From positions 1-52,565 of the forward strand of contig JAOABU010000137.1 in assembly GCA_026418195.1 (NCBI GenBank): a stretch of DNA of 52,565 nucleotides, read 5' to 3'. Both the position numbers and the translations under genes were made by a program. This DNA is from Spirochaetota bacterium (lineage in GTDB: Bacteria; Spirochaetota; Spirochaetia; DTKZ01). The notes below the pieces were generated by a model. The model worked only from the letters and a program-made list of their open reading frames with translations. It did not search any database and had not been told where the DNA came from. Shown here one piece after another: positions 1-8,332 of this stretch; position 1 is the stretch's first letter; the number at the start of each line of letters is the position of its first letter.

Positions 1-723
1 AGTAAATCCTAACCATTTATCGTACACGAACACATCTTCCTGTACAGGCCTTGTTCGAATGAAAATCGTTCGTCTCTCTTTCCCTAAACCGAAAAAAGTG
101 GCACGGATTGAAGATGAGGGAAGGGAGCCTTTGTTCATCAGTCGAAAATGTACTCCTTTTAGAGGAGAAGAATCAGTGCCAGACGTCAGTTTAAGAACTA
201 CGGTTGTTTTATCTACATTTTCTGGAATAACAAAGGAAGCGATTTCGACGAATCTTCCCTCCTCGAAACGGGTTTGGAGAGGGAAATTCCCAATTCGACC
301 TTCTTGGAAGACCACCTCCCGAGACTCTTGCCCTTCTTGTCCCCGGATTCTAAAGCCTCTGTAGCTCGAAGGGGGTAGTTCAAACGTAAAATACCCGCCC
401 CCCGAAAGGGGAGTCGGCAATTCCAGAGAGTACCGTTTATTGGAACCGAAGAATTCGATCCAAATCCTCCCCTTCAGTTTGGCAATCTTCAAACGTACTC
501 TGTTGGATCCTGCCTCTAGGGTAAGGGGAGGAACAAATTTCACCTCTCGAGTTTCTCCCTTCTCTAGTAAGAACGTCCCTTCTTTCAACCCAGGAGAGGT
601 TACGAATAGCGAGATCCGTTTCCCTTCCGGGTCGAAGAAGGGAACCCCCTCTACAGGAACATCCTTGGAACATCCAATACCGAACCAAAGAAGCCAAAGG
701 AACAGCACCCAGAATCGTTGCAT
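1..723 (-). CDS. Putative lipoprotein of unknown function (3' end beyond window)
   Basis: An open frame of 241 codons runs from ATG at 723 to the left edge without a stop, so the C-terminus is missing. The start MQRFWVLFLWLLWFGIGC is a classic lipoprotein signal peptide: a charged start, a hydrophobic core and a lipobox-like GIGC with Cys at about residue 18. The rest is rich in beta-type sequence (alternating hydrophobic residues, many Gly/Pro/Thr) and has no motif I recognise. It lies 17 bases downstream of the nucleotidyltransferase-like gene on the same strand, so the two are probably co-transcribed. I infer a membrane-anchored extracytoplasmic protein; no enzymatic function is suggested. 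Confidence 0.7.
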   Translation of the reverse strand, partial: MQRFWVLFLWLLWFGIGCSKDVPVEGVPFFDPEGKRISLFVTSPGLKEGTFLLEKGETREVKFVPPLTLEAGSNRVRLKIAKLKGRIWIEFFGSNKRYSLELPTPLSGGGYFTFELPPSSYRGFRIRGQEGQESREVVFQEGRIGNFPLQTRFEEGRFVEIASFVIPENVDKTTVVLKLTSGTDSSPLKGVHFRLMNKGSLPSSSIRATFFGLGKERRTIFIRTRPVQEDVFVYDKWLGFT

Positions 724-739
724 GGATCCCCTTATACAT

Positions 740-1510
740 TCAAACGAAATGAAGCAAACTCTTCACGAGAAGACTTGCAATTTCCGTTTTCCGCTGCATG
801 GAAAGTTCAGGATCTATTCTCAGGAAGTTCTCCAGTCGTGCATGGAAGGATTCGGGCAAGATGGGAAGGTTCCAAACTTCCTGTTGTAAGATTCGAAGGG
901 AGGGTTCGAAGGTCTGGTTAACGGCAAATACGGTAGAGCAGAGGGCTCGTACGAAATTCCCCGATGCCACAAGGAATAGAAGAGGATCCCCCTGGATGGA
1001 AGCAGCTTCTAAGTCGTTCAGATGGTGCTCTAACCGGGAAAGAAAAAAAGCACGGATACTGCTAAAAAAGGAAGCTGGCATAGACCCCAACTGTGAACGG
1101 ATTTGTTCGTACCATGGGGACCGAGAAAACAACAAACGGGAATGGAGGATCCTATAGAAGGGATAGGTCCCGTTCTCTCGGAGGAAACTGTACAACCCTT
1201 CTTTTCCTTCAATTCGAGAGGTAACGAGTTCCTTCCGTATGTACTCAATCCGCACAGGTAGATCTTCCACAAGAAAACGATCCTTCGTGCCAAAGGGAGA
1301 GAAGTCAAACCCTCCTCCAAAACTGAAGGATTCGAACCGTTCTTCTGGAGCGGGCAGTGAACCAGCATAGTATGCATCTATGCTAATAAAAAAATGTGGG
1401 TCGTACAGATCCTTCCCCACTGGTTCTCCCAATGTGACAGCTTCTATGGAAGGCCATTGGGAAAGGATCTCTGCTACCCGGGTGGACCACTTTTCTACCT
1501 TTTGCATCAT
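740..1510 (-). CDS. DUF4037-like nucleotidyltransferase-fold protein
   Basis: A protein of 256 aa. The N-terminal third (about residues 15-110) looks like a degenerate nucleotidyltransferase core: a LGEPVGKDLYDPHFFISID segment, then an acidic and Phe/Gly-rich stretch and a VRIEYI strand. The remainder is helical, and the segment with NQTFEPSLRILQQEVWNLPILP resembles the helical half of DUF4037 proteins. A clean GSxxxD/DxD catalytic motif is not visible, so activity is doubtful. Two ATG codons are adjacent at the start; no strong ribosome binding site is seen. It is followed 17 bases later by the lipoprotein gene. Family placement is from recalled resemblance only. Confidence 0.65.
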   Translation of the reverse strand: MMQKVEKWSTRVAEILSQWPSIEAVTLGEPVGKDLYDPHFFISIDAYYAGSLPAPEERFESFSFGGGFDFSPFGTKDRFLVEDLPVRIEYIRKELVTSRIEGKEGLYSFLRENGTYPFYRILHSRLLFSRSPWYEQIRSQLGSMPASFFSSIRAFFLSRLEHHLNDLEAASIQGDPLLFLVASGNFVRALCSTVFAVNQTFEPSLRILQQEVWNLPILPESFHARLENFLRIDPELSMQRKTEIASLLVKSLLHFV

Positions 1511-1565
1511 GCACGCATTTTATCATAATTGCCGATTTTTGTAATCCTCTTTACACTGGTCACCT

Positions 1566-2084
1566 ATGGAGAACCTATTCTTCTTATGTATTTCCCTTTC
1601 CCCTACCCAAGAAGCAAAGTTGATGGACGTACAGAGAGCCTGCTTCCAGCTCTATCGCCACCCCTCATCCTATGCGCTTCCTCCAATGTTGCCGATAGAG
1701 TGCTACAGGTCCTTCGAGAAAGCATATCGAGAATGGGACCGGTACAGGTTCCCAAAGGATTGGAGCCCCTTCGTAGTTTCTTCCTTGTTCCGAATAGGAA
1801 ACATCCTGGTAGGAGGACCAACCCCTATGCTCGAATCATCGAATCCATCTGTAGAGTCGAATTTTATGGGATTAGAGTTTTTACCCAACTTAGGAGGTTT
1901 CTATATTTCTGCGATAGAACCGTTTTCTACCTTTTCGTCATTTCCAAGATTCCCCCCGGTTCCTGTGAAGGTGGTTCGGATTCAGGTTATGCGTATCGCC
2001 AGTCTAGATCCCCGGGGTGCATGGTGGAAGGGAATCGAATGGGTCGTTGAAATGGAAAAATGGGTAAAATTAAAACGAGAATAG
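1566..2084 (+). CDS. Conserved-looking hypothetical protein
   Basis: A 172-aa protein that I do not recognise. It is rich in aromatic and Pro residues, has no signal peptide, membrane span or Cys cluster motif, and ends in a basic EKWVKLKRE tail. It ends one base before the convergent diguanylate cyclase gene. An overlapping frame at 1529-2050 is of similar length; I prefer this one because its composition looks like a folded protein and its end abuts the neighbouring gene neatly. The start ATG at 1566 lacks a clear ribosome binding site, so the true start could be internal. Confidence 0.5.
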   Translation: MENLFFLCISLSPTQEAKLMDVQRACFQLYRHPSSYALPPMLPIECYRSFEKAYREWDRYRFPKDWSPFVVSSLFRIGNILVGGPTPMLESSNPSVESNFMGLEFLPNLGGFYISAIEPFSTFSSFPRFPPVPVKVVRIQVMRIASLDPRGAWWKGIEWVVEMEKWVKLKRE

Positions 2085-2085
2085 T

Positions 2086-3747
2086 TCAGGGGGCTGGTAT
2101 TACACGATTACGCCCCTGGTTCTTTGCCAAGTAGAGCGCTTTGTCTGCCGCTTCTATCAAGGCTTCTGCTGTTGAGAATCTAGGAAAGTCGGCGATTCCA
2201 CAGGAAAAGGTAACATAAAAGTCCTTTCCCTCTCCACGATGTCGGATCCGGGAAAAACTTTCCCGTAATTCATTTAAAACTCTCATTCCATTTTCCAGAT
2301 TCGTGTTGAAGAGCACTATCCCGAACTCTTCCCCCCCATATCGTCCGAGGGAATCTGTCTTGCGGAGACGTTCCACAAACAACCGCGAAAGGATTCTTAA
2401 CACATGGTCTCCTGACAGATGCCCGAACTCGTCGTTTATTTTTTTGAAATGATCCAAATCGATCATAGCATACACAATCTGAGTACCTAACCTGCGCGCT
2501 CGATCCAACTCGCTAACCAATCGAATGTGTAGTTGTGTATGATTGAGTAATCCTGTAAGAGAATCCCGCTCCATGAAATACCGTAGTTGTCTAATGCGAG
2601 CCGCCCGAGTTTTTACCATAGTTACCAAGTGCTCGGGTTTAATGGGTTTCGAAATAAAATCATCGCCTCCCCCATCCCGTATAGCAGCAATCTGTTTCTC
2701 CCGATCCTTTTCAACCGAGAAATATACGATAGGGATTCCCACAAAAGCTTCCTGTTGACGAATCAATGCAGCCAACTCTTCCCCTTTACAATTAGGCATG
2801 TACATGTCCATCAGGATCAATTCAGGTTTTTCCTCCACCAACACTTTCATTACGTTGGTAGGATCCGTGACTACCGATGTTACCATTCCAGCTTGTTGAA
2901 GGATCATGGCATAATACGAAATTTGCTCTGGATCATCGTCTATGATCATCACATGATAGGGAACTTGATTCGATCCATTGAAAAGAGAGTCTATCTTCTC
3001 GATCAAACGGGGAATATCGAAGGGAGATGAAAGAAAACTATCTCCCCCATGTCGCACGGCCATCAATCGGGTTTTAAAATCATCTTTTTCAGAGAGGTAT
3101 AGGATCTTCAACTTCTCAGAATTAGATCCATTCTTCAATAACGAAATCTGCTCTAAAATACTCGGAGACTCCAGCAGAGGATCGATTCCTACCACTAACA
3201 CTACGGAAAGATCTCGATCTAGAAAGCCCCGTATTGCGTCGATGGATTCTACAATTTCCACCGGAAACCCAAAAAACCCGATCTGTTCTTTGAGATCTTC
3301 TAAATAGAGCCCATTGCTTCTCCATAATAGAATTGATTTACTATCCTGCTTCATGGTACCTTCTCTTTGCCCTCCCTCAGGGGTTACTACTCCGATCTCT
3401 ATCTGTGTCCGCTCCGAAAACAGTGCAAGTTCCTGGAACAACCTCTGTACTTGGTTCTTCTCGTCTATCGTTAGTGTACGTTCTTCCTTGGAACATGTTT
3501 CCATTACCATCTCAATACCACGAGCGACGGTGGAGAGGTCAGTGAATCCAAAGGTCTGTCCACTACCTACCAGTTTATGGGCTTCGTTTTGAGCTGCGAA
3601 AAAAGTCTCTTTCTGGAATGCTTCGCTCTCTTCGAGTTTCTGTAAAGCGGCTGCCAACGATTCGATCCGTTCGGGCAGACTTTGCACATACTTTACTTTC
3701 AGTATCTTCAATTTTTCCCGTATACTATCCGGTAACCCTTCGTTCAC
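2086..3747 (-). CDS. Hpt-receiver-GGDEF diguanylate cyclase response regulator
   Basis: A multidomain signalling protein of about 553 aa that probably makes cyclic di-GMP. Domains in order: an Hpt-like helical domain (about 1-110, phospho-accepting His in NEAHKLVGSG near residue 57); a receiver-like domain without a clear Asp site (about 140-255); a full receiver (about 265-385, acidic pocket MIIDDDPEQ, phospho-Asp in LILMDMYMP, Lys in ISKPIKP); and a C-terminal GGDEF domain with active site RYGGEEF. An RKTD I-site lies five residues before GGEEF, so product inhibition by c-di-GMP is expected. I place the start at GTG 3747 because a GGGAGGTGGGG ribosome binding site lies just upstream; an in-frame GTG at 3762 would add five residues. 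The gene is monocistronic between convergent and same-strand neighbours. Confidence 0.9.
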   Translation of the reverse strand: MNEGLPDSIREKLKILKVKYVQSLPERIESLAAALQKLEESEAFQKETFFAAQNEAHKLVGSGQTFGFTDLSTVARGIEMVMETCSKEERTLTIDEKNQVQRLFQELALFSERTQIEIGVVTPEGGQREGTMKQDSKSILLWRSNGLYLEDLKEQIGFFGFPVEIVESIDAIRGFLDRDLSVVLVVGIDPLLESPSILEQISLLKNGSNSEKLKILYLSEKDDFKTRLMAVRHGGDSFLSSPFDIPRLIEKIDSLFNGSNQVPYHVMIIDDDPEQISYYAMILQQAGMVTSVVTDPTNVMKVLVEEKPELILMDMYMPNCKGEELAALIRQQEAFVGIPIVYFSVEKDREKQIAAIRDGGGDDFISKPIKPEHLVTMVKTRAARIRQLRYFMERDSLTGLLNHTQLHIRLVSELDRARRLGTQIVYAMIDLDHFKKINDEFGHLSGDHVLRILSRLFVERLRKTDSLGRYGGEEFGIVLFNTNLENGMRVLNELRESFSRIRHRGEGKDFYVTFSCGIADFPRFSTAEALIEAADKALYLAKNQGRNRVIPAP

Positions 3748-3798
3748 TGCCCCACCTCCCACTCAATCGATTCTATCCTACAGTGCAATCAAGACCAT

Positions 3799-4815
3799 TC
3801 AGGTGTTCCACATCGGACAGAGGGAATCCCGTTGCACCAACTCACTCTGGATCTCCACCCTCCTTGGAGGGCCCTCCTCTCCATCAAGACGTTCAAGAAG
3901 CATCCGTATAGCCATGCTTCCAACCTTGGAAGGGGGACAAGCTAACGTCGCTAAGGGAGGTCTCCAGAGTCTCGACTCTGGAAGATCGTCGAACCCTACC
4001 ACTGCGAAATCCCTTCCTGGATGGATTCCTCGCCTTTCCAATCCTAGCATGAATCCAAACGCCACTGTATCGCTATAACATAAGGCTGCTGTAGGTACAG
4101 GCCGCATCTGGAGCACTTCATCCACCCTAGAAGCGCCTCCTGCCACGGATACTTCGGAGCAAACATACCATGGCGAAGGTAGTTCTATTCCAGACTCTTC
4201 CATGGCCCTTTTAAATCCTTTTACCCGATCAAACCACGGAGAGGTATACGGTTCACCTCCTATGAAAATGATCCTCCTATGTCCTAATTCAATCATTTTA
4301 CGTACAGCTTGATACGCACCTTCCACATTGGCTGCCCCTACGTAGTCGGTATTAAATCCAGGAATGTACCTGCTGAAGAGCACGAACGGGACACCTGCCT
4401 TTACCAAGATTCCTAGATCCTCCTGGGTAGTCTGTCTTACAGGGCAGAGGAGAATTCCATCCACCCCATGTTCCAGCATGAGTTGAATGGCTTTCTGCTG
4501 ACGCTGTAAAGACTCGGCTGAATCTACAAATAAGAGGGCTTTTCCCCTCTGCTCGATTTCTCGTTCTACCGATTCTGACATGGCGGCAAAGAACGGGTTC
4601 TTGAAGTTCGCTTCCACTAATCCGATCGTATGAGTCTTTCGGTTCCGGAGAGCTGCAGCCGTTCGGTTGTAAACGTACCCTAATCGCTCAGCTACTGCTC
4701 GAACCCGTTCGGCTGTAGGTTTGGCAATCAAAGGACTCCCTCGAAGGGCAAGGGAAACGGTAGCACGAGAGACTCCTGCTGCAAGGGCGATTTCGCTCAA
4801 CTTCACCTTTTTCAT
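3799..4815 (-). CDS. LacI-family transcriptional regulator of cassette A
   Basis: A repressor of about 338 aa with an N-terminal helix-turn-helix and hinge (KLSEIALAAGVSRATVSLAL, then a helix ending in LGYVYNRTAAALR) and a periplasmic-binding-protein-like effector domain (about 60-335). It is transcribed away from dctP1. Starts are ambiguous: ATG 4815 gives a typical LacI N-terminus; TTG 4830 has better spacing (10 nt) from GGGAGG; ATG 4848 lies too close to the predicted transcription start. Its promoter (TTGAAC-16 bp-TATAAT, minus strand, -10 at 4861-4866) overlaps an operator-like site that recurs twice downstream, so autorepression and control of the transporter/CoA genes is the natural reading. 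The effector is unknown, probably the transported acid or an intermediate. Confidence 0.93.
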   Translation of the reverse strand: MKKVKLSEIALAAGVSRATVSLALRGSPLIAKPTAERVRAVAERLGYVYNRTAAALRNRKTHTIGLVEANFKNPFFAAMSESVEREIEQRGKALLFVDSAESLQRQQKAIQLMLEHGVDGILLCPVRQTTQEDLGILVKAGVPFVLFSRYIPGFNTDYVGAANVEGAYQAVRKMIELGHRRIIFIGGEPYTSPWFDRVKGFKRAMEESGIELPSPWYVCSEVSVAGGASRVDEVLQMRPVPTAALCYSDTVAFGFMLGLERRGIHPGRDFAVVGFDDLPESRLWRPPLATLACPPSKVGSMAIRMLLERLDGEEGPPRRVEIQSELVQRDSLCPMWNT

Positions 4816-4846
4816 TGACAGATTCGGCAACTCCCCGTATCCTCCC

Positions 4847-4863
4847 ATTAGACCGATTTAATT
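4847..4863 (-). promoter_or_regulatory. Operator O1 of the LacI-family regulator
   Basis: Minus-strand sequence AATTAAATCGGTCTAAT in the lacI/dctP1 intergenic region. It shares ATTAAATCGRTYWAA with sites at 7174-7190 and 10209-10223, each ahead of a cassette A transcription unit. A central CG step within AT-rich arms is typical of LacI-family operators. O1 overlaps the regulator's -10 box and lies just upstream of dctP1, so one bound repressor could block both directions. Confidence 0.65.
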
Positions 4864-4888
4864 ATACACTGAATTGAAGGAGGTTCAA

Positions 4889-5917
4889 ATGAAAAAATTA
4901 GGAGCACAAGCAGGGTTAGTACTGTTGCTCCTGTCTGGAATCGTGAGTACTAGCTTTGGAAGCGGCGCGAAGGAGGGCCCGCAAGCCCCCAAACCAGAAA
5001 CAAAACCCATCAAACTGGTAGGAGCCACTCAACTTCCCGATACATACGTGTTCTGGAAAACCCTCGTCTTCTTTCGAGACAAGGTAAAAGAATACTACAA
5101 GGGTCCTCTGGAGATCGATCTGCATCACTCAGGGGCTGTTGGAACAGAAAAGGACTACGTGGAGTTTATGATCCAAGGTGTATCGGTAGATTTCGCTATT
5201 GCCGCTCCCTCCTGGGCTGCCACCTGGGACAAACGGGTTTCCTTGATGGATCCTCCCTTTCTCTATCGCGACATCGATCACTGGGAAAAAGTACTTTCCT
5301 CAGGCGAAGCCTTTAAACCCATCGAACAGGATTTGCTGAAGAAAGGACTCCGAATTCTGGGGTATGGGGGTGGAGGAACCCGGAATCTGATCCTCCGAAA
5401 ACCCATTGCCAACATGCAGGATGCATCAACCATCCTTCTTCGTGTGATGGCTGCCCCCATCCAGTCTAAGATTTTCAACGCGGCAGGTATGCGACCCGTA
5501 CCGATGGATTACCTGGAAGTGTACAATGCCATCAAAACAGGGGTTGTGGACGGACTGGAAAACGAATCGGCCTCCCTACTGTCAATGAAGTTCTACGAAG
5601 TCGCCCCTAACATCATTCTTACCCGCCATGTAATCACCGTTCGGCCTTTATTCTTCAGCGAAAAAACCTTTCAGAAGCTCCCCAAGGATCTTCAGGAGGT
5701 GGTGCTAAAAGCTGGAAAAGAAGCAGCCGCTTTCCATCGACGAACGGAAACGAAAGCGGATGCAGAAGCTTTAAAAGAAATGGAAAGCAAAGGCTGGATA
5801 AAGACCTACCCCTTTGATACAGCAGAAATGCAGAAACGCGCTGTTCCCGTTCTATTAGAATATGCGAAAGAGGTAGGTGGTGAAGACATCGTAAAAGCAG
5901 TTTGGGCAGTGAAATAA
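4889..5917 (+). CDS. dctP: TRAP transporter solute-binding protein 1 (DctP family)
   Basis: A DctP-type binding protein of 342 aa that captures a carboxylate in the periplasm for the DctQ/DctM membrane pair. The signal peptide (MKKLGAQAGLVLLLLSG, then SFGSGAKE) has no lipobox Cys. The fold is recognisable from LRVMAAPIQSKIF (the conserved Arg that binds the carboxylate), the MDYLEVYNAIKTGVVDGLEN block and KFYEVAP. The start is ATG 4889, nine bases after AAGGAGG; an upstream in-frame TTG at 4874 overlaps that site and is rejected. It is a close paralogue of the protein at 7210 (30 of 40 residues identical in the segment beginning LVGATQLP). No dctQM follows directly, so it presumably shares the permease at 8333-10145. 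Confidence 0.93.
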   Translation: MKKLGAQAGLVLLLLSGIVSTSFGSGAKEGPQAPKPETKPIKLVGATQLPDTYVFWKTLVFFRDKVKEYYKGPLEIDLHHSGAVGTEKDYVEFMIQGVSVDFAIAAPSWAATWDKRVSLMDPPFLYRDIDHWEKVLSSGEAFKPIEQDLLKKGLRILGYGGGGTRNLILRKPIANMQDASTILLRVMAAPIQSKIFNAAGMRPVPMDYLEVYNAIKTGVVDGLENESASLLSMKFYEVAPNIILTRHVITVRPLFFSEKTFQKLPKDLQEVVLKAGKEAAAFHRRTETKADAEALKEMESKGWIKTYPFDTAEMQKRAVPVLLEYAKEVGGEDIVKAVWAVK

Positions 5918-5936
5918 TTTTTTTAAGGGATCTACC

Positions 5937-7127
5937 ATGAAGATATCCTGTATCGAAACCTTTATTCTGAGAGTTCCGTTAGGGAAAGAGCGATTCTACT
6001 CATCTCAGACAGCTTTTCCGGAACGGAACAGCCTACTAGTTCGTATCGAAACCGATACAGGAATCGTTGGTTGGGGTGAGGGGGGGCAGTATGGACCACC
6101 CGAACCCCCCGCAGCCTGTATTCACTATGTCCTAGCCCCCCTACTGCTCCATCAGGATCCTATGAACCGAGCTGTTCTCTGGGAACGGATGTACGGACTC
6201 ACCCGGGATTTCGGGCAGAAGGGGCCTTACATCGATGCTCTTAGTGGTGTGGACATCGCCCTCTGGGACATCGTCGGAAAAGAAACCGAGCTTTCGATCT
6301 CAAACCTACTAGGAGGAAGATTCCGGGAAGAAGTTCGCGCCTATGCCACAGGTCATTACTACCGCGGGGAGGACGTTTATGATTATAGGAAAAACCTTTC
6401 CGCTCTGGTTGAGGAAGCAAAAGGGTATGTGAAGCAGGGATTTACCATTTTGAAAGTGAAAATTGGGCTTCTACCCATCGATGAAGACCTATTTCGCCTG
6501 AAAGCCATCCGGGAGGCAGTAGGACCGGAAATTAAGATTCTTGTAGATGCCAACCACGCGTATAACGTAGGCATTGCTAGACGACTCTGCCAGGAGATGG
6601 AGCAACTAGGGGGGATCCTTTGGTTTGAAGAACCGGTTCCTCCGGAAGATTACGAAGGGTATAGACTCCTTCGTTCCGAAACCAGCATTCCTATTGCTGG
6701 AGGGGAGTGCGAGTTCACCCGGTTTGGGTTCCGGGAACTGTTCACCCGAGGATGCCTAGACATTGCTCAACCGGATCTCTGCGCCTGTGGAGGTATTTCT
6801 GAGTTTCGTATCATTCAGGGGATGGCCGGAGCCTTCCATATTCCTGTGATCCCTCATGTATGGGGTTCTGCTGTAGCACTAGCTGCCTCTTTACAAGTGA
6901 TCGCTACCCTTCCTCCCTTCCCATACACCGCATTACCTGTTCCCCTGGAGAATGAACCAATCATCGAGTATGACCGGAACCCCAACCCTTTGCGGGATTC
7001 TCTCGCTCTGCATCCTTTTAAACTACAGGAAGGAAAGCTTACGATTCCCAACGCGCCAGGTATTGGAATTGAGTTGGATCCTACTGTACTGAAGGAATAC
7101 ACCGTAGCCCATCAGAGAAGTTCGTAA
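5937..7127 (+). CDS. Enolase-superfamily sugar-acid dehydratase/cycloisomerase
   Basis: A 396-aa member of the mandelate racemase/muconate lactonising enzyme group, cytoplasmic and Mg2+-dependent. An N-terminal capping domain (about 1-125) is followed by the barrel with the expected residues: KVK (general base, LKVKIG), DANHAYN (metal Asp), WFEEP (metal Glu), AGGECEF (metal Glu) and PHVWGSA (catalytic His). The tail EYDRNPNPLRD resembles the branch containing anhydrogalactonate cycloisomerase and related acid-sugar dehydratases, but this is recalled similarity, so the substrate is uncertain. It starts 19 bases after dctP1 ends, with AGGGA before ATG. Lying between two paralogous binding-protein genes, it probably performs the first step on the imported acid. 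Confidence 0.88.
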   Translation: MKISCIETFILRVPLGKERFYSSQTAFPERNSLLVRIETDTGIVGWGEGGQYGPPEPPAACIHYVLAPLLLHQDPMNRAVLWERMYGLTRDFGQKGPYIDALSGVDIALWDIVGKETELSISNLLGGRFREEVRAYATGHYYRGEDVYDYRKNLSALVEEAKGYVKQGFTILKVKIGLLPIDEDLFRLKAIREAVGPEIKILVDANHAYNVGIARRLCQEMEQLGGILWFEEPVPPEDYEGYRLLRSETSIPIAGGECEFTRFGFRELFTRGCLDIAQPDLCACGGISEFRIIQGMAGAFHIPVIPHVWGSAVALAASLQVIATLPPFPYTALPVPLENEPIIEYDRNPNPLRDSLALHPFKLQEGKLTIPNAPGIGIELDPTVLKEYTVAHQRSS

Positions 7128-7140
7128 AGGTAGTTTTTAT

Positions 7141-7169
7141 TTGACAAAGGGATCCACCCATGTTAGAGT
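7141..7169 (+). promoter_or_regulatory. Sigma-70-type promoter ahead of dctP2
   Basis: A TTGACA -35 box (7141-7146), a 17-bp spacer and a TAGAGT -10 box (7164-7169) precede dctP2. Operator O2 begins 5 bases downstream, over the expected transcription start, which suits repression. This gives the transporter genes a promoter separate from the one upstream of dctP1. Confidence 0.6.
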
Positions 7170-7173
7170 TTTT

Positions 7174-7190
7174 ATTAAATCGATCTAAAT
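7174..7190 (+). promoter_or_regulatory. Operator O2 of the LacI-family regulator
   Basis: The sequence ATTAAATCGATCTAAAT is 20 bases before the dctP2 start codon and just downstream of a good promoter. It matches O1 and O3 over the shared core ATTAAATCGRTYWAA. Confidence 0.65.
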
Positions 7191-7209
7191 TAGACAGGAG
7201 GAAAAGGGT

Positions 7210-8229
7210 ATGAAAAGAGTATTGAAATTTGCCCTCATAGCGCTCTGTCTGACCCTACTGGTATTACCCGTATGGGCAGGAGGTTCCAAGGAGGCTCCAG
7301 CACCCAAACAGGAAGTGAAATCTATTAAATTGGTGGGTGGCACTATGCTACCGGAAGGCCACGTGTTTTGGCAGACCATCGTGTTCTTCCGGGACAAGCT
7401 GAAAGAGTACTACAAGGGTCCCCTCGATGTGGATCTCCATCATTCGGGATCGCTGGGAACAGAAAAGGATTCCATCGAGTTCATGATTCAAGGGACTGCC
7501 GTAGACTTCTATATTATTTCTCCCGCTTGGATCGCCACCTGGGATAAAACAGCTCCTATCATCGATGCACCCTTCCTCTTCAAGAGTGTCCCTCACTGGG
7601 AAAAGTGTCTTGGCCTAAAGGTATTCCAACCTATTGAAGACAATATGATTAAAAAAGGTGTTCGCTTCATTGGATATGGAGGAGGCGGAAGCCGGAGCAT
7701 CATCAGCAAGAAACCAGCTTATACAATCAATGATTTCCCCAATATTCAGATGCGCGTTCAGGGATCTCCCCTACATCAGAAGGCTTTCAGTGCTACAGGT
7801 TTGAAAGCTACTCCTATGGACTACATGGAAGTGTATAACGCCATTAAGACGGGTGTACTGGATGCATTGGAGAATGAACCCGCTGGTCTACAGAGTATGA
7901 AGTTCTACGAAGTAGCTCCCTACTATATCCTGACCAATCATCAGATCGTTACGAGAATCCTATCCTTCAGCGAAAAACGGTTCCAGAGCTTCCCCAAAGA
8001 CCTGCAGGAGGCCATCATCAAAGCAGGAACCGAAGCGGGAGCCTTCCATCGGAAGACCGAAGTCGCTTTGGGGGAGAAAATTATCAAAGAGTTGACAGAA
8101 AAATTTGGACTCAAGGTAATCCCCTTCGACAACACAGAGATGCGAAAACGAGCCATGCCTGTAGTGGAAGAGTACGCAAAAGAAGTGGGTGCCTACGATA
8201 TCTTCGCGAAAATACAATCGATTGATTAA
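7210..8229 (+). CDS. dctP: TRAP transporter solute-binding protein 2 (DctP family)
   Basis: A 339-aa DctP-type binding protein, exported by a signal peptide (MKRVLKFALIALCLTLLVLP, mature GGSKEAP). The carboxylate-binding Arg lies in IQMRVQGSPLH, and MDYMEVYNAIKTGVLDALEN and KFYEVAP match the family. It is paralogous to the protein encoded at 4889; the pair most likely arose by duplication and diverged in the binding cleft (FNAAGMRPVP versus FSATGLKATP). The ribosome binding site is AGGAGG at a good distance from ATG. dctQ and dctM follow after a 103-base gap with a hairpin, the usual arrangement for expressing the binding protein in excess. Confidence 0.94.
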   Translation: MKRVLKFALIALCLTLLVLPVWAGGSKEAPAPKQEVKSIKLVGGTMLPEGHVFWQTIVFFRDKLKEYYKGPLDVDLHHSGSLGTEKDSIEFMIQGTAVDFYIISPAWIATWDKTAPIIDAPFLFKSVPHWEKCLGLKVFQPIEDNMIKKGVRFIGYGGGGSRSIISKKPAYTINDFPNIQMRVQGSPLHQKAFSATGLKATPMDYMEVYNAIKTGVLDALENEPAGLQSMKFYEVAPYYILTNHQIVTRILSFSEKRFQSFPKDLQEAIIKAGTEAGAFHRKTEVALGEKIIKELTEKFGLKVIPFDNTEMRKRAMPVVEEYAKEVGAYDIFAKIQSID

Positions 8230-8270
8230 TTACTTTGGTTCATTACTTCCTTACGATCTAAATTCCTTGA

Positions 8271-8295
8271 GGCGGATACCAGGTATCCGCCTCAT
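8271..8295 (+). terminator. Hairpin between dctP2 and dctQ
   Basis: GAGGCGGATACC-A-GGTATCCGCCTC is a perfect inverted repeat; in RNA a 9-10 bp stem with a small loop would form. There is no strong T-run after it, so I read it as an mRNA-stabilising or partial termination hairpin that keeps dctP2 transcript in excess over dctQM. The other two TRAP operons in this window have hairpins at the same place. Confidence 0.65.
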
Positions 8296-8332
8296 AATAG
8301 AATATCCTTTCAAGAATAAATAGGAAGAATCT

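Noticed and set aside
437-739. A minus-strand frame of 100 codons overlapping the first lipoprotein gene
   Set aside because: It is the out-of-frame reading of the lipoprotein gene; the true frame has a signal peptide and runs to the window edge.
8253-8266. CGATCTAAATT, identical to the right half of operator O2, ahead of dctQ
   Set aside because: The left half of the operator is missing and it sits inside the operon; probably chance or a remnant of duplication.
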